Positions 1-9,693 of a DNA stretch of 64,000 nt are shown here, piece by piece (the first letter of the stretch is position 1; every line of letters begins with the position of its first letter). The position numbers and the translations under genes are program-made. The DNA comes from Mycolicibacterium sp. P1-5 (GTDB lineage: Bacteria; Actinomycetota; Actinomycetes; Mycobacteriales; Mycobacteriaceae). Below the pieces are notes generated by a model. That model made no database searches. It worked only from the letters and a program-made list of their open reading frames with translations, and was not told the DNA's origin. The stretch spans positions 124,001 to 188,000 of the forward strand of contig NZ_NPKT01000008.1 of NCBI RefSeq assembly GCF_008329565.1, written 5' to 3'.

Positions 1-98
1 CCGCCTGCGAAGTGGTGGTCGGCCTGGCCATCATCATGACCATCTTCCGCACCCGGCGCAGCGCCAACGTCGACGACGCCCACCTGTTGCGGCACTGA
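1..98 (+). CDS. nuoK: NADH-quinone oxidoreductase subunit K, C-terminal fragment
   Basis: This is the last 31 codons of a gene cut by the left window edge, read in the frame whose codons begin at position 3. It ends ...[16 protein letters not shown] with TGA at 96-98. The visible part holds the end of a transmembrane helix ([15 protein letters not shown]) with the Glu typical of the last NuoK helix, then a basic cytoplasmic tail. NuoK is a small three-helix subunit of the membrane arm of complex I and takes part in proton translocation. nuoL starts 1 base after the stop, as in the usual nuoK-L-M-N order. The identification rests on that position and the helix-plus-tail pattern. Confidence 0.85.
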   Translation, partial: ACEVVVGLAIIMTIFRTRRSANVDDAHLLRH

Positions 99-99
99 T

Positions 100-1983
100 A
101 TGCAGACACTGGTGTGGTTGACCATCGCGCTGCCGTTGGCCGGAGCCGTCATTTTGCTCTTGGGGGGCAAAGCCACCAACGCGTGGGGTCATCTGCTGGG
201 CTGCGCCGCGGTGATCGGCGCGTTCGCCTGCGGTGCAGTGCTGTTCACACATCTGCTGGGTCTGCCCGGCGATGACCGCATGGTGCACGAGGTCCTCTTC
301 TCCTGGGTCCCGGTCGGCGTGCTGCGGGTGGACTTCGGCCTGCAACTCGATGCGCTGTCGATCTGCTTCGTGCTGCTGATCACCGGTGTGGGCGCGCTCA
401 TCCACATCTATTCGATCGGCTACATGAAGACCGACCCCGGCCGAAGGCGATTTTTCGCTTACCTCAACCTGTTCGTCGCGGCGATGCTGCTGTTGGTTCT
501 CGCCGATAACTACCTCGGCCTCTACATGGGCTGGGAGGGTGTGGGGCTGGCGTCGTATCTGCTGATCGGCTTCTGGTCGCACAAACCGAGTGCGGCGACC
601 GCGGCGAAGAAGGCTTTCGTCGTGAACCGGGTCGGCGACATGGGTTTGGTCATCGCATTGATGGTGCTGTTCGCCAGCCTTGGCTCGGTCACCTTCAGTA
701 CGGTGTTCGGTGCGGTACCTCAGATGACGTCGGGCGCCCTGACCGTCGTCGGCCTGCTGCTGCTACTCGGAGCCTGCGGCAAGAGCGCGCAGGTGCCGCT
801 GCAATCCTGGCTCGGCGACGCCATGGAAGGCCCCACCCCGGTCAGCGCCCTGATCCACGCCGCCACCATGGTCACCGCCGGCGTCTACCTGATCGTCCGC
901 TCGGGTCCGATTTACAACGCCGCGCCTGCCGCCCAAACCGCTGTGGTCACGGTCGGCGCCGTCACATTGCTGTTCGGCGCGATCATCGGCTGCGCGAAGG
1001 ACGATATCAAGAAAGCCCTTGCCGCCTCGACGATGTCGCAGATCGGCTACATGGTGCTGGCCGCCGGTCTCGGACCTGCCGGGTACGCGGTGGCGATCAT
1101 GCATCTGCTCACCCACGGGTTCTTCAAGGCCGGGCTCTTCCTTGGTGCCGGTTCGGTCATGCACGCCATGGACGACGAGACCGATATGCGTCGTTACGGC
1201 GGCCTGCGGACGCTGCTGCCCATCACGTTCGTCACCTTTGGGTTGGGTTATCTGGCCATCATCGGCGTCCCGCCGTTCGCCGGCTACTTCTCCAAGGACG
1301 CGATCATCGAATCCGCCTTCAACAGAGGCGGACTCGAAGGCTGGCTGCTCGGCGGCGCTGCCCTACTCGGCGCCGGGATCACCGCGTTCTACATGACCCG
1401 CGTCATGCTGCTGACCTTCTTCGGCCGGCGGCGCTGGAACCCCGAGACGCACCCGCACGAAGCGCCGGCATCGATGACCGCACCGATGATCATTCTGGCG
1501 ATCGGCTCAGTCGGAGCCGGCGCCCTGCTGGCAATCGGCAAGACGCTGCAGCATTGGCTCGAACCGGTCGTCGGCAGCCACGAAGCCGAACATGTGATCC
1601 CGGCGTGGATGATCACCGTGACCGCGCTGGGCGTCGTCGCCATCGGCATCGCGGTGGCCTACCGCCAGTACGCCAACCACAAGGTCCCCCAGACCGCGCC
1701 ACTGGACGTGTCGGCGCTGACCGTCGCGGCGCGCAACGACCTATACGGTGACGCCTTCAATGAGGCGGCGTTCATGCGCACCGGCCAGGGACTGACGAAA
1801 GGCCTTGTCGCCATTGACGAGAAGGGCATCGACGGCGTGGCCCAGGGCCTGGCCGTCATGGTCGGCCGGATCTCGGACCGGTTGCGCCAGGTGCAAACCG
1901 GGTTTGCCCGCTCCTATGCGCTGTCCATGCTGGCCGGTGCGACGCTGGTAATCGCCGCAGTCCTGTTGACGGGGTGGAGGTGA
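100..1983 (+). CDS. nuoL: NADH-quinone oxidoreductase subunit L (proton-pumping antiporter-like)
   Basis: 627 aa, the normal size for NuoL, hydrophobic throughout. NuoL is the distal antiporter-like subunit of the complex I membrane arm and couples quinone reduction to proton transfer. Family signatures are visible: [18 protein letters not shown] with the conserved Glu of TM5, then [11 protein letters not shown], then [29 protein letters not shown] with the Lys/His relay, then [19 protein letters not shown] and [14 protein letters not shown]. The C-terminal part (about residues 440-627) carries the long lateral helix region and a last TM helix. The ATG at 100 follows the nuoK stop by one base, so the genes are translationally linked. 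Confidence 0.97.
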   Translation: MQTLVWLTIALPLAGAVILLLGGKATNAWGHLLGCAAVIGAFACGAVLFTHLLGLPGDDRMVHEVLFSWVPVGVLRVDFGLQLDALSICFVLLITGVGALIHIYSIGYMKTDPGRRRFFAYLNLFVAAMLLLVLADNYLGLYMGWEGVGLASYLLIGFWSHKPSAATAAKKAFVVNRVGDMGLVIALMVLFASLGSVTFSTVFGAVPQMTSGALTVVGLLLLLGACGKSAQVPLQSWLGDAMEGPTPVSALIHAATMVTAGVYLIVRSGPIYNAAPAAQTAVVTVGAVTLLFGAIIGCAKDDIKKALAASTMSQIGYMVLAAGLGPAGYAVAIMHLLTHGFFKAGLFLGAGSVMHAMDDETDMRRYGGLRTLLPITFVTFGLGYLAIIGVPPFAGYFSKDAIIESAFNRGGLEGWLLGGAALLGAGITAFYMTRVMLLTFFGRRRWNPETHPHEAPASMTAPMIILAIGSVGAGALLAIGKTLQHWLEPVVGSHEAEHVIPAWMITVTALGVVAIGIAVAYRQYANHKVPQTAPLDVSALTVAARNDLYGDAFNEAAFMRTGQGLTKGLVAIDEKGIDGVAQGLAVMVGRISDRLRQVQTGFARSYALSMLAGATLVIAAVLLTGWR

Positions 1984-1988
1984 GCGGC

Positions 1989-3617
1989 ATGACCAACATC
2001 CCCTGGCTGACGATCCTGTGGGCGATCCCGGTCATCGGCGGCGCGTTGATCATTGCGCTCCCGGCTTCACTGCGTCAGTTCGCCAAATACGCCGGTGTGG
2101 TGGTCTCGCTGACGGTGCTGGCGCTGTCGCTATTGCTGGCCGTGCGATTCGATCCGGCCGGCAAGCAGTTCCAGTTCGTCGAAAACCACCCGTGGATCCC
2201 GTCGTTCGGCACCGGCTACATCCTCGGAATCGACGGCATCGCGCTGGCCCTGGTGGTGCTCACCGCCGTACTGGTGCCGCTCCTGCTGATCGCCGGCTGG
2301 AACGACGCCGACGACCGGCCCGGGCTGTCCGGACGAGGGACGCACGGCTACATCGCGTTGATCCTGGCCGTCGAGGGCATGGTGATGATGTCCCTGGTCG
2401 CCCTCGACATCCTGCTGTTCTACGTGTTCTTCGAAGCCATGCTGATCCCGATGTACTTCCTCATCGGCGGCTTCGGCGGCGCGGATCGAGCTCAATCCGA
2501 TGTCGCCGCGGGAGCGGCTCCGAAGGCCGCAGTGAAGTTCCTGCTGTACAACCTGTTCGGCGGGTTGATCATGCTGGCCGCCGTCATCGGACTCTACGTC
2601 GTGACCTCGGGAAGCACAGCGTTCGACGGCGGCACGTTCGACTTCCGGGCGATCGCCGACGCCGTGGCCACCGGGAAGTTCACGATGAACCCCGGCGTTG
2701 CCAACGCACTCTTCGCAGGGTTCATGTTCGCCTTCGCGGTGAAAGCACCGCTGTGGCCGTTCCATCGGTGGCTGCCGGACGCTGCCGTTCAGGCCACGCC
2801 CGCGTCGGCGGTGTTGATGATGGCGGTGATGGACAAGGTCGGCACGTTCGGGATGCTGCGCTACTGCCTGCCGTTGTTCCCCGACTCCGCAACACTGTTC
2901 CGGCCCGTCATCATTGCGCTGGCCGTCATCGGCGTCGTCTATGGCGCGATCCTCGCGATCGGCCAGACCGACGTCATGCGGCTGATCGCCTACACCTCGA
3001 TCAGCCACTTCGGCTTCATCATCCTGGGCATCTTCGCCATGACCAGCCAAGGCCAAGCCGGCTCCACCCTCTACATGGTCAATCACGGGATTTCCACCGC
3101 CGCACTGTTCTTGATTGCCGGATTCCTGGTCAGCCGCCGTGGCAGCCGGGTAATCGCCGACTACGGCGGAGTCCAGAAGGTTGCGCCCATCCTGGCCGGG
3201 ACCTTCCTGGTGGCTGGCCTGGCGACGCTGTCGCTGCCCGGGCTGGCGCCCTTCATCAGTGAATTCCTGGTCCTCATCGGCACATTCACCCGCTACCCGG
3301 CCTTCGCCGTCATCGCATCCGTGGCACTGGTGCTCTCGGCGGTCTATATCCTCTGGCTCTATCAACGGATGATGACCGGTCCCGTCGCCCACGGCACCGA
3401 CGGGGTGCGGGATCTACGGCCACGGGAACTGCTCGTGGTTGTGCCGCTGATCGCTTTGCTGATCGGCCTCGGGATCTACCCCAAGGTCGCGTTGGATGTC
3501 ATCAATCCCGCCGTCACCGCCACCCTCACGTCGATCCATCAACCAGACCCGGCGCCTACGGAGGCCGCATCGTCTTCGCGCGAGCGCTCATCCCCAGCGC
3601 AGGGGGCACGCCCATGA
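1989..3617 (+). CDS. nuoM: NADH-quinone oxidoreductase subunit M
   Basis: 542 aa from the ATG at 1989. This start is preferred over the upstream GTG at 1974 because GGAGG (1976-1980) lies 8 bases before it. NuoM is the middle antiporter-like proton channel of complex I. Motifs include DILLFYVFFEAMLIPMYFLIGG with the conserved Glu, AFAVKAPLWPFHRWLPDAAVQATP with the key Lys, and DVMRLIAYTSISHFGFIILG. The C terminus has an extra hydrophilic, Ala/Ser/Pro-rich tail of about 30 residues. It overlaps nuoN by four bases (ATGA), implying coupled translation. Confidence 0.97.
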   Translation: MTNIPWLTILWAIPVIGGALIIALPASLRQFAKYAGVVVSLTVLALSLLLAVRFDPAGKQFQFVENHPWIPSFGTGYILGIDGIALALVVLTAVLVPLLLIAGWNDADDRPGLSGRGTHGYIALILAVEGMVMMSLVALDILLFYVFFEAMLIPMYFLIGGFGGADRAQSDVAAGAAPKAAVKFLLYNLFGGLIMLAAVIGLYVVTSGSTAFDGGTFDFRAIADAVATGKFTMNPGVANALFAGFMFAFAVKAPLWPFHRWLPDAAVQATPASAVLMMAVMDKVGTFGMLRYCLPLFPDSATLFRPVIIALAVIGVVYGAILAIGQTDVMRLIAYTSISHFGFIILGIFAMTSQGQAGSTLYMVNHGISTAALFLIAGFLVSRRGSRVIADYGGVQKVAPILAGTFLVAGLATLSLPGLAPFISEFLVLIGTFTRYPAFAVIASVALVLSAVYILWLYQRMMTGPVAHGTDGVRDLRPRELLVVVPLIALLIGLGIYPKVALDVINPAVTATLTSIHQPDPAPTEAASSSRERSSPAQGARP

Positions 3618-5179
3618 CCGCTCCCAGCATCGAATACGGCCAAGTCTCACCGATGTTGATCGTCCTCGGTGTCGCCCTGGTTGGGGTGCTCGTCGAGGCG
3701 TTCGCGCCCCGCAAGAGCCGCTACCCCACCCAGGTCGCATTGAGTCTGGCCGGCCTGACGTGCGCGTTCGTCGCCGTGGTGCTGCTGGCCCGTGATCTAC
3801 GCGGCGGTGTCGGCAATTCCGTGGTGGTCGGTGCGGTCGCCGTCGACGCACCGGCGCTGTTCCTGCAGGGCACCATACTGCTGATCGGCGTGTTCAGCGT
3901 GTTGATGATCGCAGAACGCCGCGCCCCGGCGGAATCCGACGACAGTTCAGCAACTTTGGACGCCTTTACCCCAGACGCGTCGGCGGTGCCGGGCAGCGTC
4001 GCGGAGAAGCTCGCCACCAAGGCCGCGCTGGTGCAGACCGAAGTGTTCCCGCTGACCATGTTCGCCGTTGCCGGCATGATGCTGTTTCCGGCCGCCAACG
4101 ACCTGCTGACGATGTTCGTGGCGCTGGAAGTGTTCTCGCTACCGCTGTACCTGATGTGCGGGCTGGCTCGCCGCCGACGGTTGCTGTCCCAGGAAGCTGC
4201 GCTGAAATACTTTCTGCTGGGCGCGTTCTCGTCGGGTTTCTTCCTGTACGGTATCGCGCTGCTGTACGGCTACTCCGGCACACTGAGCCTGCCGGGCATC
4301 GCCCGCGCCATCGGCACCGGTAACGACAACTCCACCCTGGCCCTCATCGGCGCCGCGTTGGTCGCCGTCGGCGTGCTGTTCAAGGTCGGCGCGGTGCCCT
4401 TCCACTCCTGGATCCCCGACGTCTACCAGGGCGCCCCCACCCCTATCACCGCATTCATGGCCGCGGCCACCAAGGTCGCCGCATTCGGTGCCATGCTGCG
4501 CATCTTCTATGTTGCGTTGCCTGGCCTCAACCACGAGTGGCGGCCCGCCCTGTGGGCGGTGGCGATCCTCACGATGGTGGTCGGAACGGTCACCGCGGTG
4601 ACCCAGACCGATGTCAAGCGGATGCTCGCGTATTCGGCTGTGTCGCATGCCGGTTTCATCCTCACCGGGGTGATCGCCGCAAACCCGCAGGGGTTGTCGG
4701 CCACGCTGTTCTATCTGTTCGTCTACGGATTGTCGACCCTCGGTGCGTTCGCGGTGGTGAGCGTGGTGCGTGACGCGACCGGGGCCGAGGAGCCTGACAT
4801 GTCTCGATGGGCGGGGCTGGGCCGTCGCTATCCGCTTGTGGGCGTGGTGTTCTCGCTGTTCCTGCTGGCTTTCGCCGGCATTCCGCTCACCAGTGGGTTC
4901 GTCAGCAAGTTCGCGGTGTTCAAGGCGGCCGCGGAGGGTGGTGCCATCCCCTTGGTGGTGGTGGGCGTGATCGCCTCGGCGATCGCCGCCTACTTCTACG
5001 TGCGAGTGATCGTGCTCATGTTCTTCACCGACCCACCCGAGGACGCTCCCGAGGTCATCACACCCAGCCCGTTGAGCGTCGCGACCATCACGCTGACCGC
5101 GGCGATCACGTTCGCGCTGGGAGCATTGCCCCAGCCGCTTCTCGACCTTGTCGACCATGCGGCTAGATTCCTGAACTGA
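3614..5179 (+). CDS. nuoN: NADH-quinone oxidoreductase subunit N
   Basis: 521 aa polytopic membrane protein and the last nuo gene of the operon. Signatures are LLTMFVALEVFSLPLYLMCGLARRR (conserved Glu), AALKYFLLGAFSSGFFLYG, GVLFKVGAVPFHSWIPDVYQGAPTP (Lys/His) and DVKRMLAYSAVSHAGFIL. NuoN forms the third antiporter-like half channel of complex I. A hydrophilic loop of about 40 residues (roughly residues 100-140, rich in Ala, Asp and Ser) looks like an actinobacterial insertion. The ATG overlaps the nuoM stop, and the stop overlaps the ATG of the downstream enoyl-CoA hydratase gene by one base. Confidence 0.97.
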   Translation: MTAPSIEYGQVSPMLIVLGVALVGVLVEAFAPRKSRYPTQVALSLAGLTCAFVAVVLLARDLRGGVGNSVVVGAVAVDAPALFLQGTILLIGVFSVLMIAERRAPAESDDSSATLDAFTPDASAVPGSVAEKLATKAALVQTEVFPLTMFAVAGMMLFPAANDLLTMFVALEVFSLPLYLMCGLARRRRLLSQEAALKYFLLGAFSSGFFLYGIALLYGYSGTLSLPGIARAIGTGNDNSTLALIGAALVAVGVLFKVGAVPFHSWIPDVYQGAPTPITAFMAAATKVAAFGAMLRIFYVALPGLNHEWRPALWAVAILTMVVGTVTAVTQTDVKRMLAYSAVSHAGFILTGVIAANPQGLSATLFYLFVYGLSTLGAFAVVSVVRDATGAEEPDMSRWAGLGRRYPLVGVVFSLFLLAFAGIPLTSGFVSKFAVFKAAAEGGAIPLVVVGVIASAIAAYFYVRVIVLMFFTDPPEDAPEVITPSPLSVATITLTAAITFALGALPQPLLDLVDHAARFLN

Positions 5180-5940
5180 TGATCCTGCTCAGTGATGACC
5201 ACGGTGCTGTCCGGGTCTTGACGATGAACCGGCCCGCGGTGCGTAACGCATTGAGCACCGAGCTCTTCGAGGCGCTCTACGCTGCACTCGGTGAAGCCGA
5301 CGCCGACGAGTCGGTGCGCGCGGTGGTGCTCACCGGTACCGATCCGGCGTTCTGCGCCGGAGTCGACCTCAAGCAGGCGCAGGACCTCGGCATGGATTAC
5401 TTCGGCCGGTTCGACGAGATGAACTGCATGAACGCGATCGTCGAACTGAGCAAGCCGGTCGTCGGGGCGGTCAACGGTGCGACATTCACCGGCGGCCTGG
5501 AGATCGCTCTGGCATGTGACTTCCTCATCGCCTCGGAGCGGGCATTTTTCGCCGACACCCACGCCCGCGTCGGGATCCTGCCCGGCGGCGGGATGACGGC
5601 GCGACTGCCCCGACTGGTCGGTTCGGCAATGGCGCGACGGCTGTCGATGACCGGTGAGGTGGTCGACGCGCAGCGCGCAGAGCGGATCGGTTTGGTCACC
5701 GAAGTGGTTGCCCACGAACAACTTCTGCCGCACGCACTCGAACTCGCGGGACAGATCGCGGAGGTGCCCGCCCCGACCATGGCCGGCCTCAAGGAGATCT
5801 ACCGCACCGGGACCGCGGCGGTCACCGGTCCCGCGTTGAAAGCCGAGCGTGCCGTGGCCGGTGCGGCATCGGTGGACACCGCGCAGCTTGCTGCCCGCCA
5901 GCGCGAGGTCGCCGAGCGCAACAAGCGGCAAATTCTCTAG
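5179..5940 (+). CDS. Enoyl-CoA hydratase/isomerase family protein
   Basis: 253 aa, the typical crotonase-fold length. The CoA/oxyanion-hole motifs are present: FCAGVDLKQA and GATFTGGLEIALACDFLIASERAFF. Of the two catalytic Glu residues of hydratases (rat E144 and E164, 20 residues apart), the first is kept as E108, but the second is His in the segment ADTHARVGILPGG (H128). The ADTHARVG form recurs in a mycobacterial EchA subfamily (from memory), so the reaction may not be classical hydration. The gene is coupled to nuoN by a TGATG overlap and is probably co-transcribed with the nuo operon. A link to beta-oxidation is inferred, and the substrate is unknown. Confidence 0.9.
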   Translation: MILLSDDHGAVRVLTMNRPAVRNALSTELFEALYAALGEADADESVRAVVLTGTDPAFCAGVDLKQAQDLGMDYFGRFDEMNCMNAIVELSKPVVGAVNGATFTGGLEIALACDFLIASERAFFADTHARVGILPGGGMTARLPRLVGSAMARRLSMTGEVVDAQRAERIGLVTEVVAHEQLLPHALELAGQIAEVPAPTMAGLKEIYRTGTAAVTGPALKAERAVAGAASVDTAQLAARQREVAERNKRQIL

Positions 5941-6003
5941 CGCCCAAACCGACGATTCGCCGCGAAAGTACGAGTAGATCGCGACATTACGTCGATCTCG
6001 GCG
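5941..6003 (+). repeat. 63-bp intergenic palindromic repeat, copy 1
   Basis: This is one of three ungapped, similar 63-bp segments in this part of the window (others at 10820-10882 and 11883-11945 on the opposite strand). Shared blocks are CGCC.AAACC at the left end, GCGAAAGT.CGAGT near the middle and ACGTCGATCTCGGCG at the right end. This copy begins directly after the enoyl-CoA hydratase stop codon. The outer parts are imperfect inverted repeats, so the transcript could fold. Confidence 0.85.
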
Positions 6004-6052
6004 CTTACGTTCCCTGTGCCAACCGAGTCGGCAAGTGATTCAATATTGTCTT

Positions 6053-6946
6053 GTGACAGACTGCGTTCGCGCCGGTGCGGCTCTCATCGGTCTGGTGGTA
6101 CTGGTCAGCGCGTGCGGCAACGCGGGAACGCATCCCGATCAGCTTCCCGAGTCCGCCGTCAGTCCTTCGACGGCGGAGGCGAGCCCGGCGCAGTCGGCCC
6201 ACCCTGCCGAGCCATCCGGGACCGGCAAGGACGATGGGCCGGGCTCGATGATTCCCAGGTATGACGACGCCACCTCGCCCGAGGCTAAGACGGGCCGCGA
6301 TATCCAACAGCAGGCCGGCCTCCTGAACCATCTCTCGGACAGCGTCAACAACACACTCAAATTGCCGCACGACATCCAGTTGGTCGGTAAGCAGTGCGAT
6401 ACGGCCAACGCGTGGTGGGATCCGGGCGACAACTCGGTGACGCTCTGCTACGAAGAAGCGACGGAGGGTCTGGGGATCTACACCAAAGCCGGTGACGCCG
6501 ATCCGAGGGCGTCCACCGTCAACGGCGAGATCGCCACCTTCTATCACGAGCTCGGTCATATGGTGATCAGCCTGTACGACCTGCCCATCACCGGCCGCGA
6601 AGAGGATGTCGCCGACCAGCTTTCGGCCTACATCCTGTTGACGCCGGGGCCGGACGGCAAGGTAGACCCGGCCAATGTGCAGGCCATCAAAGACTCGGCA
6701 CGCGAATTCCAGGGTTACGCCGAGGCCGCCGGTGAACTCGAAGACACCGACCTCGCCGGCGGCCATTCGCCGAACAAGGTCAGGGCCTTCAACATGGAAT
6801 GCTGGCTCTACGGGTCAGACCCGGCTGCCAACGGCGACCTGGTCGGCGACGGCCATCTTCCCCAGAGCCGGGCCGAGCTCTGCGAGGACGAATGGGACAA
6901 GCTGAGCCACGCGTGGAGTCAGTTGCTGGGCCCGCACTTGAAGTAG
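6053..6946 (+). CDS. Putative lipoprotein with DUF4344-type metallopeptidase domain
   Basis: 297 aa from the GTG at 6053; a GTG at 6035 in the same frame would add six residues. A short hydrophobic signal ends in the lipobox LVSAC, so the mature protein is probably lipid-anchored outside the membrane. A Ser/Pro/Ala-rich linker follows, then a globular domain. That domain carries the zincin motif HELGH at about residues 165-169, followed by LPITGREEDVADQLSAYILL, which matches the DUF4344 (putative metallopeptidase) pattern I know. Paired Cys residues (KQCDTAN, VTLCYEE, FNMECW, AELCED) could form disulphides. It is a monocistronic gene facing an SDR gene. The protease activity and substrate are inferred. 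Confidence 0.8.
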   Translation: MTDCVRAGAALIGLVVLVSACGNAGTHPDQLPESAVSPSTAEASPAQSAHPAEPSGTGKDDGPGSMIPRYDDATSPEAKTGRDIQQQAGLLNHLSDSVNNTLKLPHDIQLVGKQCDTANAWWDPGDNSVTLCYEEATEGLGIYTKAGDADPRASTVNGEIATFYHELGHMVISLYDLPITGREEDVADQLSAYILLTPGPDGKVDPANVQAIKDSAREFQGYAEAAGELEDTDLAGGHSPNKVRAFNMECWLYGSDPAANGDLVGDGHLPQSRAELCEDEWDKLSHAWSQLLGPHLK

Positions 6947-6957
6947 CCGCGGCACCA

Positions 6958-6975
6958 GCGTTGTTCACTCAACGC
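6958..6975 (+). terminator. Candidate hairpin between convergent genes
   Basis: GCGTTG-TTCACT-CAACGC forms a six-base-pair stem with a six-base loop, just past the lipoprotein stop and before the end of the oppositely oriented SDR gene. There is no U-tract, as is common for mycobacterial terminators. The assignment is by position and symmetry only. Confidence 0.4.
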
Positions 6976-6997
6976 GATCCGGGTTCGGCAATGGGCG

Positions 6998-7909
6998 CTA
7001 CCGTCGGCCCAGCGCGGACTTGGTATTCGTGAACGGGGCGAAGCTGCCGTCGAGCGCTTCGAGGTGGCCGATCGTACGGCCCGTCACGATGTCGGCGTCG
7101 ACAAGCGCCAGTTCGACTGCTGCCCGGGCGAATTCGTCGTCCGGTGACACGCTGGCGAAATCGTTGCGGTAATACGACAACCCGGGAGTCGGAATGGGCC
7201 GCGACGGCGCCAGCGCGTTGACCGCGATGTTGTGCCGCTGCAGGTCGTAAGCCGCACACCACGTCAGGTGTTCCAGCGCAGCCTTGGACCCGCCGTAGCC
7301 CGGCAGCACACCGGCGGAGAAGTCCTCATACGGTCCGTCGCCGGGCACCCGAGACGCCACGGACGTCACGTTGATGATGGATCCGACGCCCGCCGCGAAC
7401 ATGTCCGGACACACCAGCTGGATGAGCTCGTAGGAGGCGAACACCCCGATCTCGAAATGCCGGCGATAGGCGTTGGGCGGGATGGCGAGGAAGCCGGGCC
7501 AGTCGGTGTTGCTTGCCCCGGGTGAGCTCTTGGGCTTGGCGGCCGTCGGTGCGGCATTCGACTTGGGCGGGCGGCCCGGAGCGGTGAACGCGGCGTTGTT
7601 GACCAGGATCGTGACCGGTCCAAGGGCCGCACGGGCCTCGTCGACCAGCCGAGGCAGATCGTCGCGCTCGAGCAGGTCGGCCTGGATAGCGGTGGCCCGC
7701 CCACCCACGGATTCGATGGCCGCGACGGTTTCGCCGATGGTGCCCGGCAATCGGTCATCCCACTGCTGCTCGGTCCGGGCCACCACTGCCACCGCGGCAC
7801 CCTCGGCGGCCAGCGCCAGCGCGGTCGCGCGGCCGAGCCCACGGCTGGCGCCGGTGACGATGGCGGTTCGGCCGGCAAGTCGTCCGGTCATCGCACTCCT
7901 CGAAGTCAT
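6998..7909 (-). CDS. Short-chain dehydrogenase/reductase (SDR)
   Basis: 303 aa Rossmann-fold oxidoreductase. It has the cofactor motif TGASRGLG near the N terminus, VNNAAFTAPG for the adenine-ring region, the catalytic Ser in INVTSVAS and the YxxxK pair in YGGSKAALEHL. The central region has an insertion rich in Pro, Ala and Lys (about residues 110-140) that longer mycobacterial SDRs often carry. Its start overlaps the stop of the upstream TetR gene (ATGA), so regulator and enzyme are one transcript. A downstream ATG at 7891 (MTGRLAG) would give a more conventional SDR N terminus. The substrate is not evident. Confidence 0.9.
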   Translation of the reverse strand: MTSRSAMTGRLAGRTAIVTGASRGLGRATALALAAEGAAVAVVARTEQQWDDRLPGTIGETVAAIESVGGRATAIQADLLERDDLPRLVDEARAALGPVTILVNNAAFTAPGRPPKSNAAPTAAKPKSSPGASNTDWPGFLAIPPNAYRRHFEIGVFASYELIQLVCPDMFAAGVGSIINVTSVASRVPGDGPYEDFSAGVLPGYGGSKAALEHLTWCAAYDLQRHNIAVNALAPSRPIPTPGLSYYRNDFASVSPDDEFARAAVELALVDADIVTGRTIGHLEALDGSFAPFTNTKSALGRR

Positions 7910-8508
7910 AGCGCCACCCCGTGAACGAGGATCGCCGCCGTCTGGTCGACCCAGCTCCCGTCGAGAACGTCGTCGGGCCGCAGGAGCAACCGCATCATCG
8001 TCGCACCACCGATCAGTTCGATCAGGCGTTCCGGGTCGACGTCGGCGTGAACTTCGCGGCAGTGCACCGCTTCCGCCAGTCGATCCCGCACGGCGGCAAA
8101 CAGTTCGGTGAACCGGGACATCACCCGGGCATTCAACGTCGCGTCGGCGCTCATGTCGGCGATCAGTCCGGGCAGCGCGGCCCGCACCACCGGGCTGGTG
8201 AACACGTCCCGGGTGGCTCTTAGCATCGCGCGCACGTCGGCGGCAATATCACCGGCAGGCGTCGTCAGCGCGGTGGGCGCGACCGGGAAGGCCGCTTCAT
8301 GCACCAGTTCGGCCTTGGAAGACCAGCGCCGGTACAAAGCCGTCTTTGTCGTTTCTGCGCGCTCGGCCACCGCAGCCAAAGTCAGATTCGGATAACCGAT
8401 TTCAACAAGCAGCTCCGCGGTCGCACGCAGTATGGCAGCGTCGATACGCGGATCGCGCGGCCGACCCGGGACCGCGGTCTTGTCAAGCGAAGACGCGTCT
8501 GCTTTCAT
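7906..8508 (-). CDS. TetR-family transcriptional regulator (Rv3167c-like by synteny)
   Basis: 200 aa from the ATG at 8508. The open frame extends far upstream, but that stretch lies antisense to the divergent phosphotransferase gene and is not expected to be coding. The N-terminal HTH is clear: RIDAAILRATAELLVEIGYPNLTLAAVAERAETTKTALYRRWSSKAELV. The C-terminal ligand domain resembles the TetR_C_11 type. It is divergent from the phosphotransferase gene with only 40 bases between starts and is coupled to the SDR gene. The same order (TetR, phosphotransferase, conserved protein, amine oxidase) suggests orthology to M. tuberculosis Rv3167c. Autoregulation and control of the divergent gene are likely. 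Confidence 0.9.
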   Translation of the reverse strand: MKADASSLDKTAVPGRPRDPRIDAAILRATAELLVEIGYPNLTLAAVAERAETTKTALYRRWSSKAELVHEAAFPVAPTALTTPAGDIAADVRAMLRATRDVFTSPVVRAALPGLIADMSADATLNARVMSRFTELFAAVRDRLAEAVHCREVHADVDPERLIELIGGATMMRLLLRPDDVLDGSWVDQTAAILVHGVAL

Positions 8509-8523
8509 ATCGCTACCCACCGT

Positions 8524-9688
<1,165 letters not shown>

Positions 9689-9693
9689 CCCGA

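Noticed and set aside
2130..3392. 420-residue minus-strand open frame antisense to nuoM
   Set aside because: It is rich in Asp, Gly, His and Gln without domain resemblance, has no ribosome-binding site and mirrors the codon bias of nuoM; it is a high-GC shadow frame.
4139..5158. 339-residue minus-strand open frame antisense to nuoN
   Set aside because: Same reasons: low-complexity charged sequence and complete overlap with a certain gene.
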